This document shows positions 1 through 7,383 of a DNA stretch of 39,470 bases, in pieces. The notes under the pieces are model-generated. The model was not told the DNA's origin. It worked only from the letters and a program-made list of their open reading frames with translations, and did not search any database. The stretch covers positions 1 to 39,470 of the forward strand of contig JBBAFS010000007.1 of the NCBI GenBank assembly GCA_041655255.1, written 5' to 3'. Within the stretch, counting starts at the first letter, position 1; each line of letters begins with the position of its first letter. The translations under genes and the position numbers were made by a program. Origin of the DNA: JBBAFS01 sp041655255. GTDB lineage: Bacteria; Spirochaetota; Spirochaetia; Sphaerochaetales; Sphaerochaetaceae.

Positions 1-26
1 CTTATTGTCTTTCTAGCAACGTATAG

Positions 27-239
27 AGGGAGGTTTTCAGCACACCCATCATTGAACGAGCTACAAGTATCATTGTTGCCCATAACCACCCAAGTAAAGA
101 TCTACGCCCGAGTCCCGAAGATTATCAAGTGACTAAAAGATTAAAAAAAGCAGGAGAAATTCTAGGAATAAAAGTATTGGATCACCTCATTTTTAGTGAT
201 GAATCATTTCTATCGATGTTGGAGAAGGAGATGTTTTAA
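27..239 (+). pseudogene. radC 3' fragment (copy A), JAMM/MPN domain C-terminal half
   Basis: Open frame from just after a TAG at 24-26 to a TAA at 237-239, with no start codon. It encodes the C-terminal part of a RadC-type MPN/JAMM domain: REVFSTPIIER, then AHNHPSKDLRPSPEDY, which holds the HxH...S..D part of the metal-binding motif, then the LDHLIFSDE segment. The upstream glutamate and the N-terminal helix-hairpin-helix region of RadC are missing. The left boundary of homology is the same as in the second fragment at 13773. Most likely a displaced gene end left by an integration or recombination event; the 5' part could lie elsewhere in the genome. Confidence 0.8.
29..144 (+). repeat. 116-bp direct repeat, copy A
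   Basis: Bases 29-144 read identically to 13775-13890, beginning GGAGGTTTTCAG and ending AAAAGATTAA. The repeat lies inside both radC fragments. Past base 144 the two copies still align as radC but differ at many positions. Confidence 0.9.
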
Positions 240-426
240 TTGTAAGCGTCAATTTCAGAATAGAAGCCAACCTAAAGGATGAATGGTAGCGTATAATAAA
301 GTTCGTAATTTGATTGTAGATTGAAAAAGGTCATTAGCACATCCGCACCTAGTTAATAGTAAGCGCCCAATAAATCTCTATTTCTAATCATTTCTCCTAT
401 AGATATCATAGCCCTATCATAACTAG

Positions 427-567
427 GAGGGAGAAATACGTCAGAGATATACCCATGAAGAGAGGCTTCAGCATCTCAGAAATGGCTATGAGTTTGCCCA
501 GTCAGATAAAGGGACCATCAATACTTATACAGTTTTAACTTCAATCTCCAGAACTGCATATGATTAA
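427..567 (+). pseudogene. IS66 TnpA-like N-terminal remnant with ATA in place of the start codon
   Basis: The frame encodes RQRYTHEERLQHL and about 30 further residues before TAA at 565-567, similar to the N-terminus of IS66 accessory protein TnpA (R-Y-T-x-E-E-R-L pattern followed by a helix-turn-helix). A good ribosome binding site, AGGAGGGAG, sits a few bases before an ATA codon at 436-438 just where an ATG would be expected, which suggests a mutated start. The helix-turn-helix is cut short. Not expected to be functional. Confidence 0.45.
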
Positions 568-569
568 TG

Positions 570-624
570 GTAAGTGTCAACTTGCAGCCCATTTATTGTT
601 GATGGGCTGTGAGTTGAAGCTAAC
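570..624. repeat. 55-bp imperfect palindrome with IS66-like arms
   Basis: The arms start GTAAGTGTCAACTTGCAG and, on the other strand, GTTAGCTTCAACTCACAG. They match at about 18 of 23 positions around a 9-base loop, the innermost part being GCCCAT/ATGGGC. It may be a pair of abutting IS ends or a structured IS terminus. There is no T-run, so it is not a typical intrinsic terminator for the minus-strand gene that ends at 661. Confidence 0.6.
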
Positions 625-660
625 CTTTTACTTGAGACGCTGAAAACAGAGTCAGACCGA

Positions 661-1884
661 TTAAAAGTACCAACGCAGAGCTGCCCACATCATCGAGTTA
701 TCAAAATATGCTCCGAATGTGCCCTCTTCTTTCCCTAAGAAGAATTCAAACCCTCCTTCCAAGATAACGCCACTACCTAAGGCATATGATATCGATGGTC
801 TGAGCAACATGTTGAGAGGAGAAAGCTCAAGGTATGAAAATACCTTAGCTGTCAGTAATTCATCCAAGTAAGTTTTTTGCCAACGTAGCGTTACGGTCTG
901 TTCAACTTCTTGAATGGGTCGCATCTGGCTGTATAACGCATCATGATGATCGTGGGTATAGGTTACCAGATATTGGGCTGACCACTGTGAACCAAACATT
1001 GGCCAATCAAAGCCTACCAATACTTGAAGTTGCGGATGGGTTTCCACACTCACCAGAGGAGGTGATCCGAGCACAATCTTATTCATCGGTTTATCAAAAG
1101 CCAACGCAGCTTCCAAGCGAAGTACTCCCAAACCGATTACCGTGTTCATGCTCCCGCCAACAAATGAATATCTCTCATATGCTTGACTTAATGTTAACGG
1201 GGGTGTCATTGACGCAATCACTGGCTCATCGCTGTACATCGTACCGCCATTAATCGTCCAATTCAGATTACCACCCCAGTGCCCAAGGGACAGAAAGAAT
1301 TCACTGTGCTTCATAGCAGAGGAGAACGGTTCGGGGCTTTTAATTGTAGGCGGAGATGGAAACAACGTTGGCTTGCGAGCCCACATCGAATCTTTATCTG
1401 GAAGAGTTGAGGGGATATGGTGGGAAACCCAAATACCTTCAAGGGTATAGTTTCCAAAATAGAAATCCCCTTTGATCGCGGGTACTGCTTTACGTATTTC
1501 TGTAAAGTCGGCAAGAATAAAGGATCGCATATCCCGAGGAGAAACCAAATCGGTTATAAATGCTCCTTCGGCTTCACCCCAAATGATCGTTTGTTTTCCG
1601 ATCCTGAGATCGATATTGTCAAAATAGAGATCTGCGTATACCTCTTTCAGATCAAACTCAACATTTTTGTCTGGTTTGAGATACGCCACAGGATGTATGC
1701 TCAGTGCACCTATGTCGCCGAAATGGGTGATGGTACTATCCACCAGGATCTCTTGCACAGGAAGGTCCTGCTGGCTGAATCGGTAGGCGGCTTTTGATCG
1801 GACCATCCCATCAATCTGGAAGGAGGACGCAAGCAAGGGAAAGGAGAGCAGAATAACCGTTCCAATAAGAAGGACTTTTTTCAT
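661..1884 (-). CDS. outer-membrane beta-barrel protein (DUF1302-like)
   Basis: A 407-residue protein with a Sec signal peptide (MKKVLLIGTVILLSFPLLAS, cleaved near SS-FQ), then alternating amphipathic strands with many aromatic girdle residues, ending in W-Y-F; a terminal Phe is the usual BAM recognition signal. The segment RIGKQTIIWGEAEG near residue 95 resembles the DUF1302 family, whose members commonly travel with RND/MMPL exporters and LolA-like proteins. It is the last gene of the tetR-RND-lolA-like unit, starting 3 bases after the upstream stop. Inferred role: outer-membrane partner for lipid or hydrophobic compound export. It could instead be another porin-like family; the barrel and its location are firmer than the family name. 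Confidence 0.8.
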   Translation of the reverse strand: MKKVLLIGTVILLSFPLLASSFQIDGMVRSKAAYRFSQQDLPVQEILVDSTITHFGDIGALSIHPVAYLKPDKNVEFDLKEVYADLYFDNIDLRIGKQTIIWGEAEGAFITDLVSPRDMRSFILADFTEIRKAVPAIKGDFYFGNYTLEGIWVSHHIPSTLPDKDSMWARKPTLFPSPPTIKSPEPFSSAMKHSEFFLSLGHWGGNLNWTINGGTMYSDEPVIASMTPPLTLSQAYERYSFVGGSMNTVIGLGVLRLEAALAFDKPMNKIVLGSPPLVSVETHPQLQVLVGFDWPMFGSQWSAQYLVTYTHDHHDALYSQMRPIQEVEQTVTLRWQKTYLDELLTAKVFSYLELSPLNMLLRPSISYALGSGVILEGGFEFFLGKEEGTFGAYFDNSMMWAALRWYF

Positions 1885-1887
1885 CTT

Positions 1888-2673
1888 CTACCTCCTTGGA
1901 CCAATTTGCATTTGACGTTCGCTGAAGAATCGATCCTCAAGGTCTACATTAAACAGAACGTCATCCATTTGAATTCTCGTTGAGGTATTTTTAATGAGAT
2001 TGGTCATTGTCATATCTCCGATCACGTAGATCCCTTCAACCTGTTTGATTTCATCGATACTCAGCCTTTTTGCCAACTTTCCATCTTTATCATAGAACTC
2101 CTTTTGAGCCCCTACCCACTTCCCATCTACAATCCACGAAATAGTTTTGGGATACTCGGTTCTACCCTTCGCCTCACTTTGAATGACAATTGTTGACATT
2201 CCGTTTATATTCTCCCGGCGGAGGATTGAGTGTACATCCAAATCGGGATGGCGCGAGCCCATGTCGTCGTAGGTGAAGTCGGATCCCATGAATGAATCAC
2301 TCTTGCTGTCGCTGGCGATCCTTTTAACTCGTTTTAATGCTGGAAGGTAGATGAACTGATCATCTCCTCTTCCGTCTTCATAGCTTATAGAGAGGAAACT
2401 TGTATTTTTCACATCGTTGGGAGTGAGGAAGAACATAAGCTTTCGTTCAAGACCATCGCCATTCTTTCGATATTGAACGATGCTGCGAGTGCGGGAGGCA
2501 CCTTTTGCGTTGGTGAGGGCCATCGTCAGGGTGGCGCTCATCGTATCCCCGCTGTCTCGATTGTAGACCTCCCACATTACTTCATCCGCAGCCAAGGGTC
2601 CGGCGATAGTCAATGATAGGCAAGAGGTCAGTAACACTACCGTTATCACAATGATTCGAGTTCTTTTATACAT
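1888..2673 (-). CDS. LolA-like outer-membrane lipoprotein-sorting protein
   Basis: A 261-residue exported protein. The hydrophobic N-terminus (ITVVLLTSCLSLTIAG) could be a signal peptidase I site after AGPLAAD or a lipobox LTSC; the sequence does not decide. The mature part has the conserved run of the LolA_like family that accompanies RND exporters: a FLSISYEDG segment, QFIYLPALKRVKRIAS, then SFMGSDFTYDDM near residue 128-139 and a C-terminal DMTMTNL strand. Family knowledge: periplasmic half-barrel that binds acyl chains. It lies 3 bases downstream of the RND gene and 3 bases upstream of the barrel gene, so it is probably the periplasmic link of one export path. Confidence 0.88.
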   Translation of the reverse strand: MYKRTRIIVITVVLLTSCLSLTIAGPLAADEVMWEVYNRDSGDTMSATLTMALTNAKGASRTRSIVQYRKNGDGLERKLMFFLTPNDVKNTSFLSISYEDGRGDDQFIYLPALKRVKRIASDSKSDSFMGSDFTYDDMGSRHPDLDVHSILRRENINGMSTIVIQSEAKGRTEYPKTISWIVDGKWVGAQKEFYDKDGKLAKRLSIDEIKQVEGIYVIGDMTMTNLIKNTSTRIQMDDVLFNVDLEDRFFSERQMQIGPRR

Positions 2674-2676
2674 ACA

Positions 2677-4986
2677 TTACTCCTTCGTTTGCACTCTATT
2701 TGTATCTATTTTATTTGAGAGAATAAGATTTCTTTTCTCCAGCACGTGAATCAACACCACCAAAACGGTTAATGTTGCGGTTGCGCTGACCGCCATATTA
2801 ACGACGATCAAAGCTCCGACTTGCCGATTTGGCGGAAACACACTGAACAGCAGGACGAAAAATCCTCCCATCACGGCAATCGCATTGAAAAAGATTGCAC
2901 GCCCGGTATTGGAGAGTGTTTCAAGGGTTGTTTCTCGTTGGCTACGGCCAAGCTTCCGTTCATTTCGATAGTGCTCCAAAAAGTGGATTGCATAATCGAC
3001 ACCGATTCCGACGGCAATAGAGCTGATGAGGGCAGTTGCCGAGCTGAGGGGGATATTTAAGATGCCCATAACCGCAAAATTCACCACGGCTGTGATGGCA
3101 ATTGGGATCGTTCCGATCAAGCCCACCCACCAGTTTTTGAAGAGCGCCGTCAAGAGCAAGAAGATGATGACAAAGGAGATCAAAAGACTGATAATCTGCC
3201 CCTTCAGCAACAGTTCACTGAATACAAATGCTTTGTATCCCGATCCGGCGAAGCCAACGGTAATACCGAACTGTTCAAAGAGCGGTTTATATGAATCGAC
3301 AATTTCCAGAACATGTTTCAACTCCGCTGAACTGTCACTTTTCAGCTGCACGGTAATGTTGGCTGTCTCATATTCATAATCAATAACTTGTTCCAATGTT
3401 TTGGGATCTCCGCTGAATTCATACAGAAGAAGATATTGGCTGATGAGTTCCTGGGAATTGGGAATACGATACGTTTCAGGGGTGTATTCCTCCATTACTT
3501 GGTTCATCTGTTTTACAAATGTCGCAAGCGATAACGTATTGCCAACAACCTCTTCGGCTTCCAGCTCTTCCTGCATCTTATCCATCGTCTGAAGAACCTC
3601 GGGGTTCTTGAAAAGATCTTGTTCCATACCCGCCAAGACAACATTCAACGTCGAAGTTCCTCCAAACTTTTCATTGACAAAGCGGTCGGTTTCAACAATT
3701 GCACTAGTCTCCGAAAAGTTTGCAAGAAAACTTGTATCGATCCACACCTTGCTTGCCCCCCAAATTCCCACGCCCAAAACAAGGGCAGCAAAGAGCATGA
3801 TCCACCGCGGGTATTGAGCGGTGAGCCGATTCAACCCTCTGGCAAAACGTGGTTCATCTCGGGCATCGATCTTCTTTCGATAGGAGGGAACTCCCAAAAG
3901 ATATATGGTCGCCGGAAAGAGCAGGAGAGCCAGAATCATCTCGGTGATAACCCCTATCGCACTGAATAATCCAAAATATCGAACCGGCAACACTTCACTG
4001 CTCATCAACGAAACGAAACCGATTGCCGTCGTCAGTGCAGTCATAACAATTGGACGAATCATCTGCTTTAAGGCCTTTTGAGCAAGTTCCTCCTTACTGA
4101 TCGCCGGGTTGTTGAGCAAGAGATGATGAATTGCATTGTGCATATGGATACCGTAGGCAACCCCGATGGCGATCAACATCACCGGAATCATCGTATCGAC
4201 AGCATAGATAGGAACCTTAAACAGCGTCATCGTTCCAAACGCAGTAAATGTTCCCAAGAGCACGATGATCATATTTATGACGGTATCTCGAATGGAACGC
4301 AGCAGGATAAAGAGTAAGATAATCATCGATACGACGACCAATGGGAACATAATCGCCATATCTTTGGGTCCGAGTTCAGCAAGCGAGCCCTCAACTACCG
4401 GTCGGCCGGCAATTCGAATTGTTTGCGGTCCTTCCCATTCCGTAATCCAAAGTTGCAACTCTTTCTGGAGGGCTTTCGTATCACTTCCGATAGAAGGTTC
4501 CACGATGAGTAATGTTGCGCTGCCATCGTAGCTCACGATTCTGCCCGCTATCATGGGGTTTTTTGAAACACTCTCTTGGATTGCATCAAGAGCCTTCTGG
4601 CTCGTATCCCCGACATAAAAAGGCTCAATCTCCAAGATGCCGTCATCGCTAGTGATAGAATCGGCCACAACTATGGAGGTGACATCCTCAATATCAGAAA
4701 AATCATTGAGAAGCGAGTGGGTCATCGCATCAATTTTCTCAAATGTAGCCGTGTTATAAATCCCTTGAGGATCTTCAAGCACGATAAGGATTGCATCACC
4801 GATACCGAATGTTTCCTCTGCCTCACTGCTGAAGACAAAGGCCGGATGGTTTTTGGGCATGTATTCACTGAGATTAGTCTCCAGCTGAGCTGAACGGGCT
4901 ATTGAAAAACCAAAGATACCAACCAACGCTACAAGAACCACAATTAAAAGAAATGGGCGTTTCGCCAGAGCAGAAAATAACTTCAT
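2677..4986 (-). CDS. RND-superfamily (MMPL/HAE3-type) exporter
   Basis: A 769-residue inner-membrane protein with the two-repeat RND layout: one helix at the N-terminus, an extracytoplasmic domain (about 40-205), a five-helix bundle with GVAYGIHMHNAIHHL (about 275-290), a second single helix, a second soluble domain (about 410-590), and a final bundle with GIGVDYAIHFLEHYRNER (about 660-678). The paired GVxYxxH motifs are typical of the HAE3 group that pairs with LolA-like proteins. Inferred job: proton-driven movement of lipids or hydrophobic molecules toward the outer membrane. The upstream co-directional tetR and the operator-like sites at 4999 and 5652 suggest TetR control. Confidence 0.9.
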   Translation of the reverse strand: MKLFSALAKRPFLLIVVLVALVGIFGFSIARSAQLETNLSEYMPKNHPAFVFSSEAEETFGIGDAILIVLEDPQGIYNTATFEKIDAMTHSLLNDFSDIEDVTSIVVADSITSDDGILEIEPFYVGDTSQKALDAIQESVSKNPMIAGRIVSYDGSATLLIVEPSIGSDTKALQKELQLWITEWEGPQTIRIAGRPVVEGSLAELGPKDMAIMFPLVVVSMIILLFILLRSIRDTVINMIIVLLGTFTAFGTMTLFKVPIYAVDTMIPVMLIAIGVAYGIHMHNAIHHLLLNNPAISKEELAQKALKQMIRPIVMTALTTAIGFVSLMSSEVLPVRYFGLFSAIGVITEMILALLLFPATIYLLGVPSYRKKIDARDEPRFARGLNRLTAQYPRWIMLFAALVLGVGIWGASKVWIDTSFLANFSETSAIVETDRFVNEKFGGTSTLNVVLAGMEQDLFKNPEVLQTMDKMQEELEAEEVVGNTLSLATFVKQMNQVMEEYTPETYRIPNSQELISQYLLLYEFSGDPKTLEQVIDYEYETANITVQLKSDSSAELKHVLEIVDSYKPLFEQFGITVGFAGSGYKAFVFSELLLKGQIISLLISFVIIFLLLTALFKNWWVGLIGTIPIAITAVVNFAVMGILNIPLSSATALISSIAVGIGVDYAIHFLEHYRNERKLGRSQRETTLETLSNTGRAIFFNAIAVMGGFFVLLFSVFPPNRQVGALIVVNMAVSATATLTVLVVLIHVLEKRNLILSNKIDTNRVQTKE

Positions 4987-4998
4987 AGATCCTCCAAT

Positions 4999-5012
4999 AG
5001 TTAACGTTTACT
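4999..5012. promoter_or_regulatory. candidate TetR operator before the RND gene
   Basis: AGTTAACGTTTACT is palindromic at 12 of 14 positions, lies in the 70-base gap between tetR and the RND exporter gene, and shares the GTTAAC core with the site upstream of tetR. Confidence 0.45.
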
Positions 5013-5056
5013 TACATCAAACACATGAGTACGTTTCATGGTGAGACAGATACTGA

Positions 5057-5638
5057 TTAGGTGAGCGAGAACAAGGTTTCGAATACCTTGATTAATTGAT
5101 TTCCCTCTTCACTGAGCGAATGAGTTAGGTCATTCAGTCGCCATGTGGAGACGGAAAGGCGAATTGTTCCGAATGTAATCAACGCCAGTTGATCGGCAGA
5201 AACATCTGTCCGACATTGTCCAAGGCGGGCGGCATGAGTAAAAAATTGAGCCAATCGACCAAGGTTGGTAGTCATGAGATGCAATAAATCTTCCTTCAGG
5301 GCGGGCTCAACGTTGAACGTTTCTTCAGCATACAACGTTAACGTAAAGGCGTTATTCTGTTCAATGAGCCGAAACAGGCGTGTTAAAAATGTAGCCAAAG
5401 CTCTCTGAGGTTTTGTGTCGGTTGTGATAAGCTCCTCAAATAATGGGTTCAGTAACTCACCAAGATAGAGAAGAACAGACTTGAGCAGGCTCTGCTTACT
5501 CTCAAAGTGCCGATACACTGCGGCTTCGCTGATCCCAACTTGAGCGGATACATTACGAATGGTCAGTGCTTGAATACCTTCTTTGCTCGTCAATTCGATA
5601 GCTGCTTCAATAAGTTCAATTTGGCGCGGGGTAAGCAT
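5057..5638 (-). CDS. TetR/AcrR-family transcriptional regulator
   Basis: A 193-residue protein. Residues 5-50 form the TetR helix-turn-helix (EAAIELTSKEGIQALTIRNV, then VGISEAAVYRHFESKQSLL); the rest is an all-helical ligand-binding domain without strong identity to a named member. The start is supported by a GAGGAG about 6 bases upstream of ATG. It heads the minus-strand unit RND, LolA-like, barrel, with 70 bases to the exporter gene. By family behaviour it should repress itself and the exporter until a hydrophobic ligand binds. Confidence 0.9.
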   Translation of the reverse strand: MLTPRQIELIEAAIELTSKEGIQALTIRNVSAQVGISEAAVYRHFESKQSLLKSVLLYLGELLNPLFEELITTDTKPQRALATFLTRLFRLIEQNNAFTLTLYAEETFNVEPALKEDLLHLMTTNLGRLAQFFTHAARLGQCRTDVSADQLALITFGTIRLSVSTWRLNDLTHSLSEEGNQLIKVFETLFSLT

Positions 5639-5651
5639 GATTTCTCCTCAA

Positions 5652-5671
5652 GTTAGTTAACGAACACTAAC
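5652..5671. promoter_or_regulatory. candidate TetR operator upstream of tetR
   Basis: GTTAGT-N8-ACTAAC is a perfect 6-base inverted repeat 14 bases before the tetR start codon, with TTAACGAAC between the arms. It shares GTTAAC with the site at 4999. A classic position for autoregulation. Confidence 0.6.
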
Positions 5672-5722
5672 CTACTACGAAATTTAAATTATTGCAACCC
5701 TCTTTTTTTTAAATCATCCACT

Positions 5723-6346
5723 TTACAAATCATGAAGCTCAATTGTTCTGCCATGAACCGTGAGCCTTCCCTCTTTTTCCAAGGCAGCCAACTCCCGACT
5801 GACCGATGTACGGGCAAATCCCAGATACTCGGCCAGCTCCTTCTTTGATGTCGGCAAAACAACGCTCGAGGTTTGTTGCCGGGAACTGAGCATAAAAAGG
5901 TGATCGAGCAGGCTTTCTCTGAGCGTTAACGTTGAAAGGCGGTTGACGGTAGTTCCCAATTGGTGGGCTCGGTCGCTGATTACCCGCAATAAAGAGAGCA
6001 ACACTCCTTCATCCTGTTCACAGAGACTCAGCACTGCCTTTTTACTCAGCCGAAGAAGAGTGGTTTCCGTATGCGCCACAACCTGCATCGGATAGATGTT
6101 GCTGCTTCCAAACAATAGCGTTGCTCCACACATCTCTCCCGGATAGAAGATTTGGGCGACAAAAAGCCTCCCCTCTTCATCAATATTCTCAAGGGCTAAT
6201 GACCCTTTTTGGATGAGATCCAGTGTTACACAACGATCTCCCTGAAGAGCGATAATAAAACCTTTTGCATAGGTTACCTGCTGAGCATTACCGCCCTTGA
6301 TGAACGTATCTAAGATTTCGGGATTAAAGACTATCGTTTCTTTCAT
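5723..6346 (-). CDS. Crp/Fnr-family transcriptional regulator
   Basis: A 207-residue protein: cyclic-nucleotide-binding-like beta roll in about residues 20-115 (GDRCVTLDLIQKGSLAL, FYPGEMCGATLLFG), a dimer helix, and a C-terminal winged helix with TSKKELAEYLGFARTSVSREL (about 167-187). It lacks the N-terminal cysteine cluster of Fnr and the full cAMP-contact set of Crp, so its signal is unknown. It is divergent from the 4Fe-4S membrane protein at 6435 and probably controls it from the shared 88-base region. The same layout is common for redox-responsive regulators next to electron-transfer genes. Confidence 0.9.
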   Translation of the reverse strand: MKETIVFNPEILDTFIKGGNAQQVTYAKGFIIALQGDRCVTLDLIQKGSLALENIDEEGRLFVAQIFYPGEMCGATLLFGSSNIYPMQVVAHTETTLLRLSKKAVLSLCEQDEGVLLSLLRVISDRAHQLGTTVNRLSTLTLRESLLDHLFMLSSRQQTSSVVLPTSKKELAEYLGFARTSVSRELAALEKEGRLTVHGRTIELHDL

Positions 6347-6356
6347 ATATTCTCCA

Positions 6357-6376
6357 TGTGTTACATATGTTACAGC
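6357..6376. promoter_or_regulatory. candidate Crp/Fnr-family binding site in divergent promoter
   Basis: GTTACATATGTTAC (6360-6373) is centred on the palindrome ACATATGT and flanked by TGT and AGC. It lies 11-30 bases from the regulator start and in the region shared with the ferredoxin-like gene. Its spacing resembles the two-half-site Crp/Fnr pattern, but no half-site matches TTGAT or TGTGA exactly. Confidence 0.4.
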
Positions 6377-6434
6377 TTATCGAAATGAAACCCGCTATGC
6401 TACATCAATCGATACGTAGAAAGGAGAACATTCC

Positions 6435-7061
6435 ATGAAAAAAACTATCCAACGAAGTGTTCAATTCCTGACGCTTGCCCTCTTTATCCTCTTGCTTATC
6501 ACTGGGCGCGTTCAAGCTTGGATGGTTATCTTCCTCGGCTCGGCACTACTCTCTCTCTTTTTCAGTCGTTTCTATTGCGGATGGCTTTGTCCGATCAATA
6601 CCCTGATTACACCAATTCGATGGATAAAGAAAAAGAAGAAGGTGAAACGAAGCAAGATGCCATCCTGGATTACAAGTGGCGTACCGCGGATCATTGTCTT
6701 GCTTCTATTCTTAGGTACGATGGGATTTGTCTTTACGACCGACAAGAAGCTCCCCGTTCTTCCGGTTTTGTTAATTCTTGGCGTGGTTATCTCAACGTTC
6801 TTTGATGAGGCTCTCTGGCATCGCTACCTCTGTCCCTATGGAACAATTCTTAGTTTGCCGGCCCGCTTTTCAAAATGGGCAATGACCATTGACAAAACGG
6901 CATGCAATAATTGTACTCGCTGCGCTCGTGTATGTCCTGCACATTCAATTGTCAAGGAGGATAAACACCGCATCATTAAGGCGGAGTGCCTTGTTTGTCA
7001 TGAATGTGAACGGGTCTGTGCTCAAGAAGCCATTACCTACAAAAACACAACCAAGTCATAG
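6435..7061 (+). CDS. membrane-bound 4Fe-4S protein (NapH/CcoG-like)
   Basis: A 208-residue protein with about four transmembrane helices in the first 140 residues, a cytoplasmic CxxxCP-type motif after the second helix (FYCGWLCPINT), a second one (YLCPYGTIL), and two C-terminal ferredoxin clusters, CNNCTRCARVCP and CLVCHECERVC, each C-x2-C-x2-C-x3-C. This is the NapH/polyferredoxin layout: electrons pass between the quinone pool and a soluble or periplasmic acceptor. GAAAGGAGAA lies 8 bases before ATG. No nitrate reductase genes are nearby; the partner cannot be read from the window. Divergent from the Crp/Fnr regulator and convergent with the metal-transport unit. Confidence 0.88.
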   Translation: MKKTIQRSVQFLTLALFILLLITGRVQAWMVIFLGSALLSLFFSRFYCGWLCPINTLITPIRWIKKKKKVKRSKMPSWITSGVPRIIVLLLFLGTMGFVFTTDKKLPVLPVLLILGVVISTFFDEALWHRYLCPYGTILSLPARFSKWAMTIDKTACNNCTRCARVCPAHSIVKEDKHRIIKAECLVCHECERVCAQEAITYKNTTKS

Positions 7062-7087
7062 ACACCCAAATCGATTTGAAGTGTAAA

Positions 7088-7108
7088 CGGCACGCCAAAA
7101 GCGTGCCG
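7088..7108. terminator. stem-loop between convergent genes
   Basis: CGGCACGC and GCGTGCCG form a perfect 8-bp GC-rich stem with a 5-base loop, with TGTA/TACA able to extend it. It sits between the ends of the ferredoxin gene (plus) and the HMA gene (minus). No clear T-run follows on either strand, so termination is inferred from position. Confidence 0.5.
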
Positions 7109-7132
7109 TACACATCAGCGAACATCAAACCA

Positions 7133-7363
7133 TTATGCTTTTACCTGAGACTTCGTCACATCGTAGCCGACGGTGGTAATTGCTTTCTCGATCTCTTCAA
7201 TGGTGATGACTGAAGGATCGAACTCCAGTTTCACTTTGCTGGAGTTAAACAACACTTTTATGCTCTCTTTCGTTACTCCGTTGAGGGCTTTGGTAGCTCC
7301 CTCAATCTTCTGCATGCATGAAGGACAGGCAAGTCCTTCCAACTGTATCGTTGCTTTCGCCAT
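7133..7363 (-). CDS. HMA-domain heavy-metal-binding protein (CopZ/MerP-like)
   Basis: A 76-residue single HMA domain with the beta-alpha-beta-beta-alpha-beta pattern. The loop LACPSCMQK supplies the CxxC metal ligands (C13 and C16), and the conserved GV...V.FNSSKV and VGYDV positions are present. It is the third gene of the minus-strand metal unit, 20 bases after the P1B ATPase, which itself lacks an N-terminal HMA domain. It may therefore act as the detached metal-binding domain or chaperone for the pump. The metal (Cu, Zn or other) cannot be told from CPSC alone. Confidence 0.9.
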   Translation of the reverse strand: MAKATIQLEGLACPSCMQKIEGATKALNGVTKESIKVLFNSSKVKLEFDPSVITIEEIEKAITTVGYDVTKSQVKA

Positions 7364-7383
7364 AGGTATCTCTCCTTATCTTC

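Larger units (their letters stand above)
242..624. mobile_element. decayed IS66-like insertion sequence remnant
   Basis: Directly after the radC fragment the sequence begins GTAAGCGTCAA, in keeping with the 5'-GTAA ends usual in the IS66 family. A TnpA-like frame lies at 427-567, and at 570-624 a GTAAGTGTCAA sequence related to the left end starts a long palindrome. No TnpB or TnpC is present, so this is a relic. The IS66 assignment rests on the terminal tetranucleotide and the TnpA N-terminus only. Confidence 0.45.

Noticed and set aside
570..624. Integron attC site
   Set aside because: The palindrome lacks the RYYYAAC and GTTRRRY core boxes, and no integrase or cassette array is visible.
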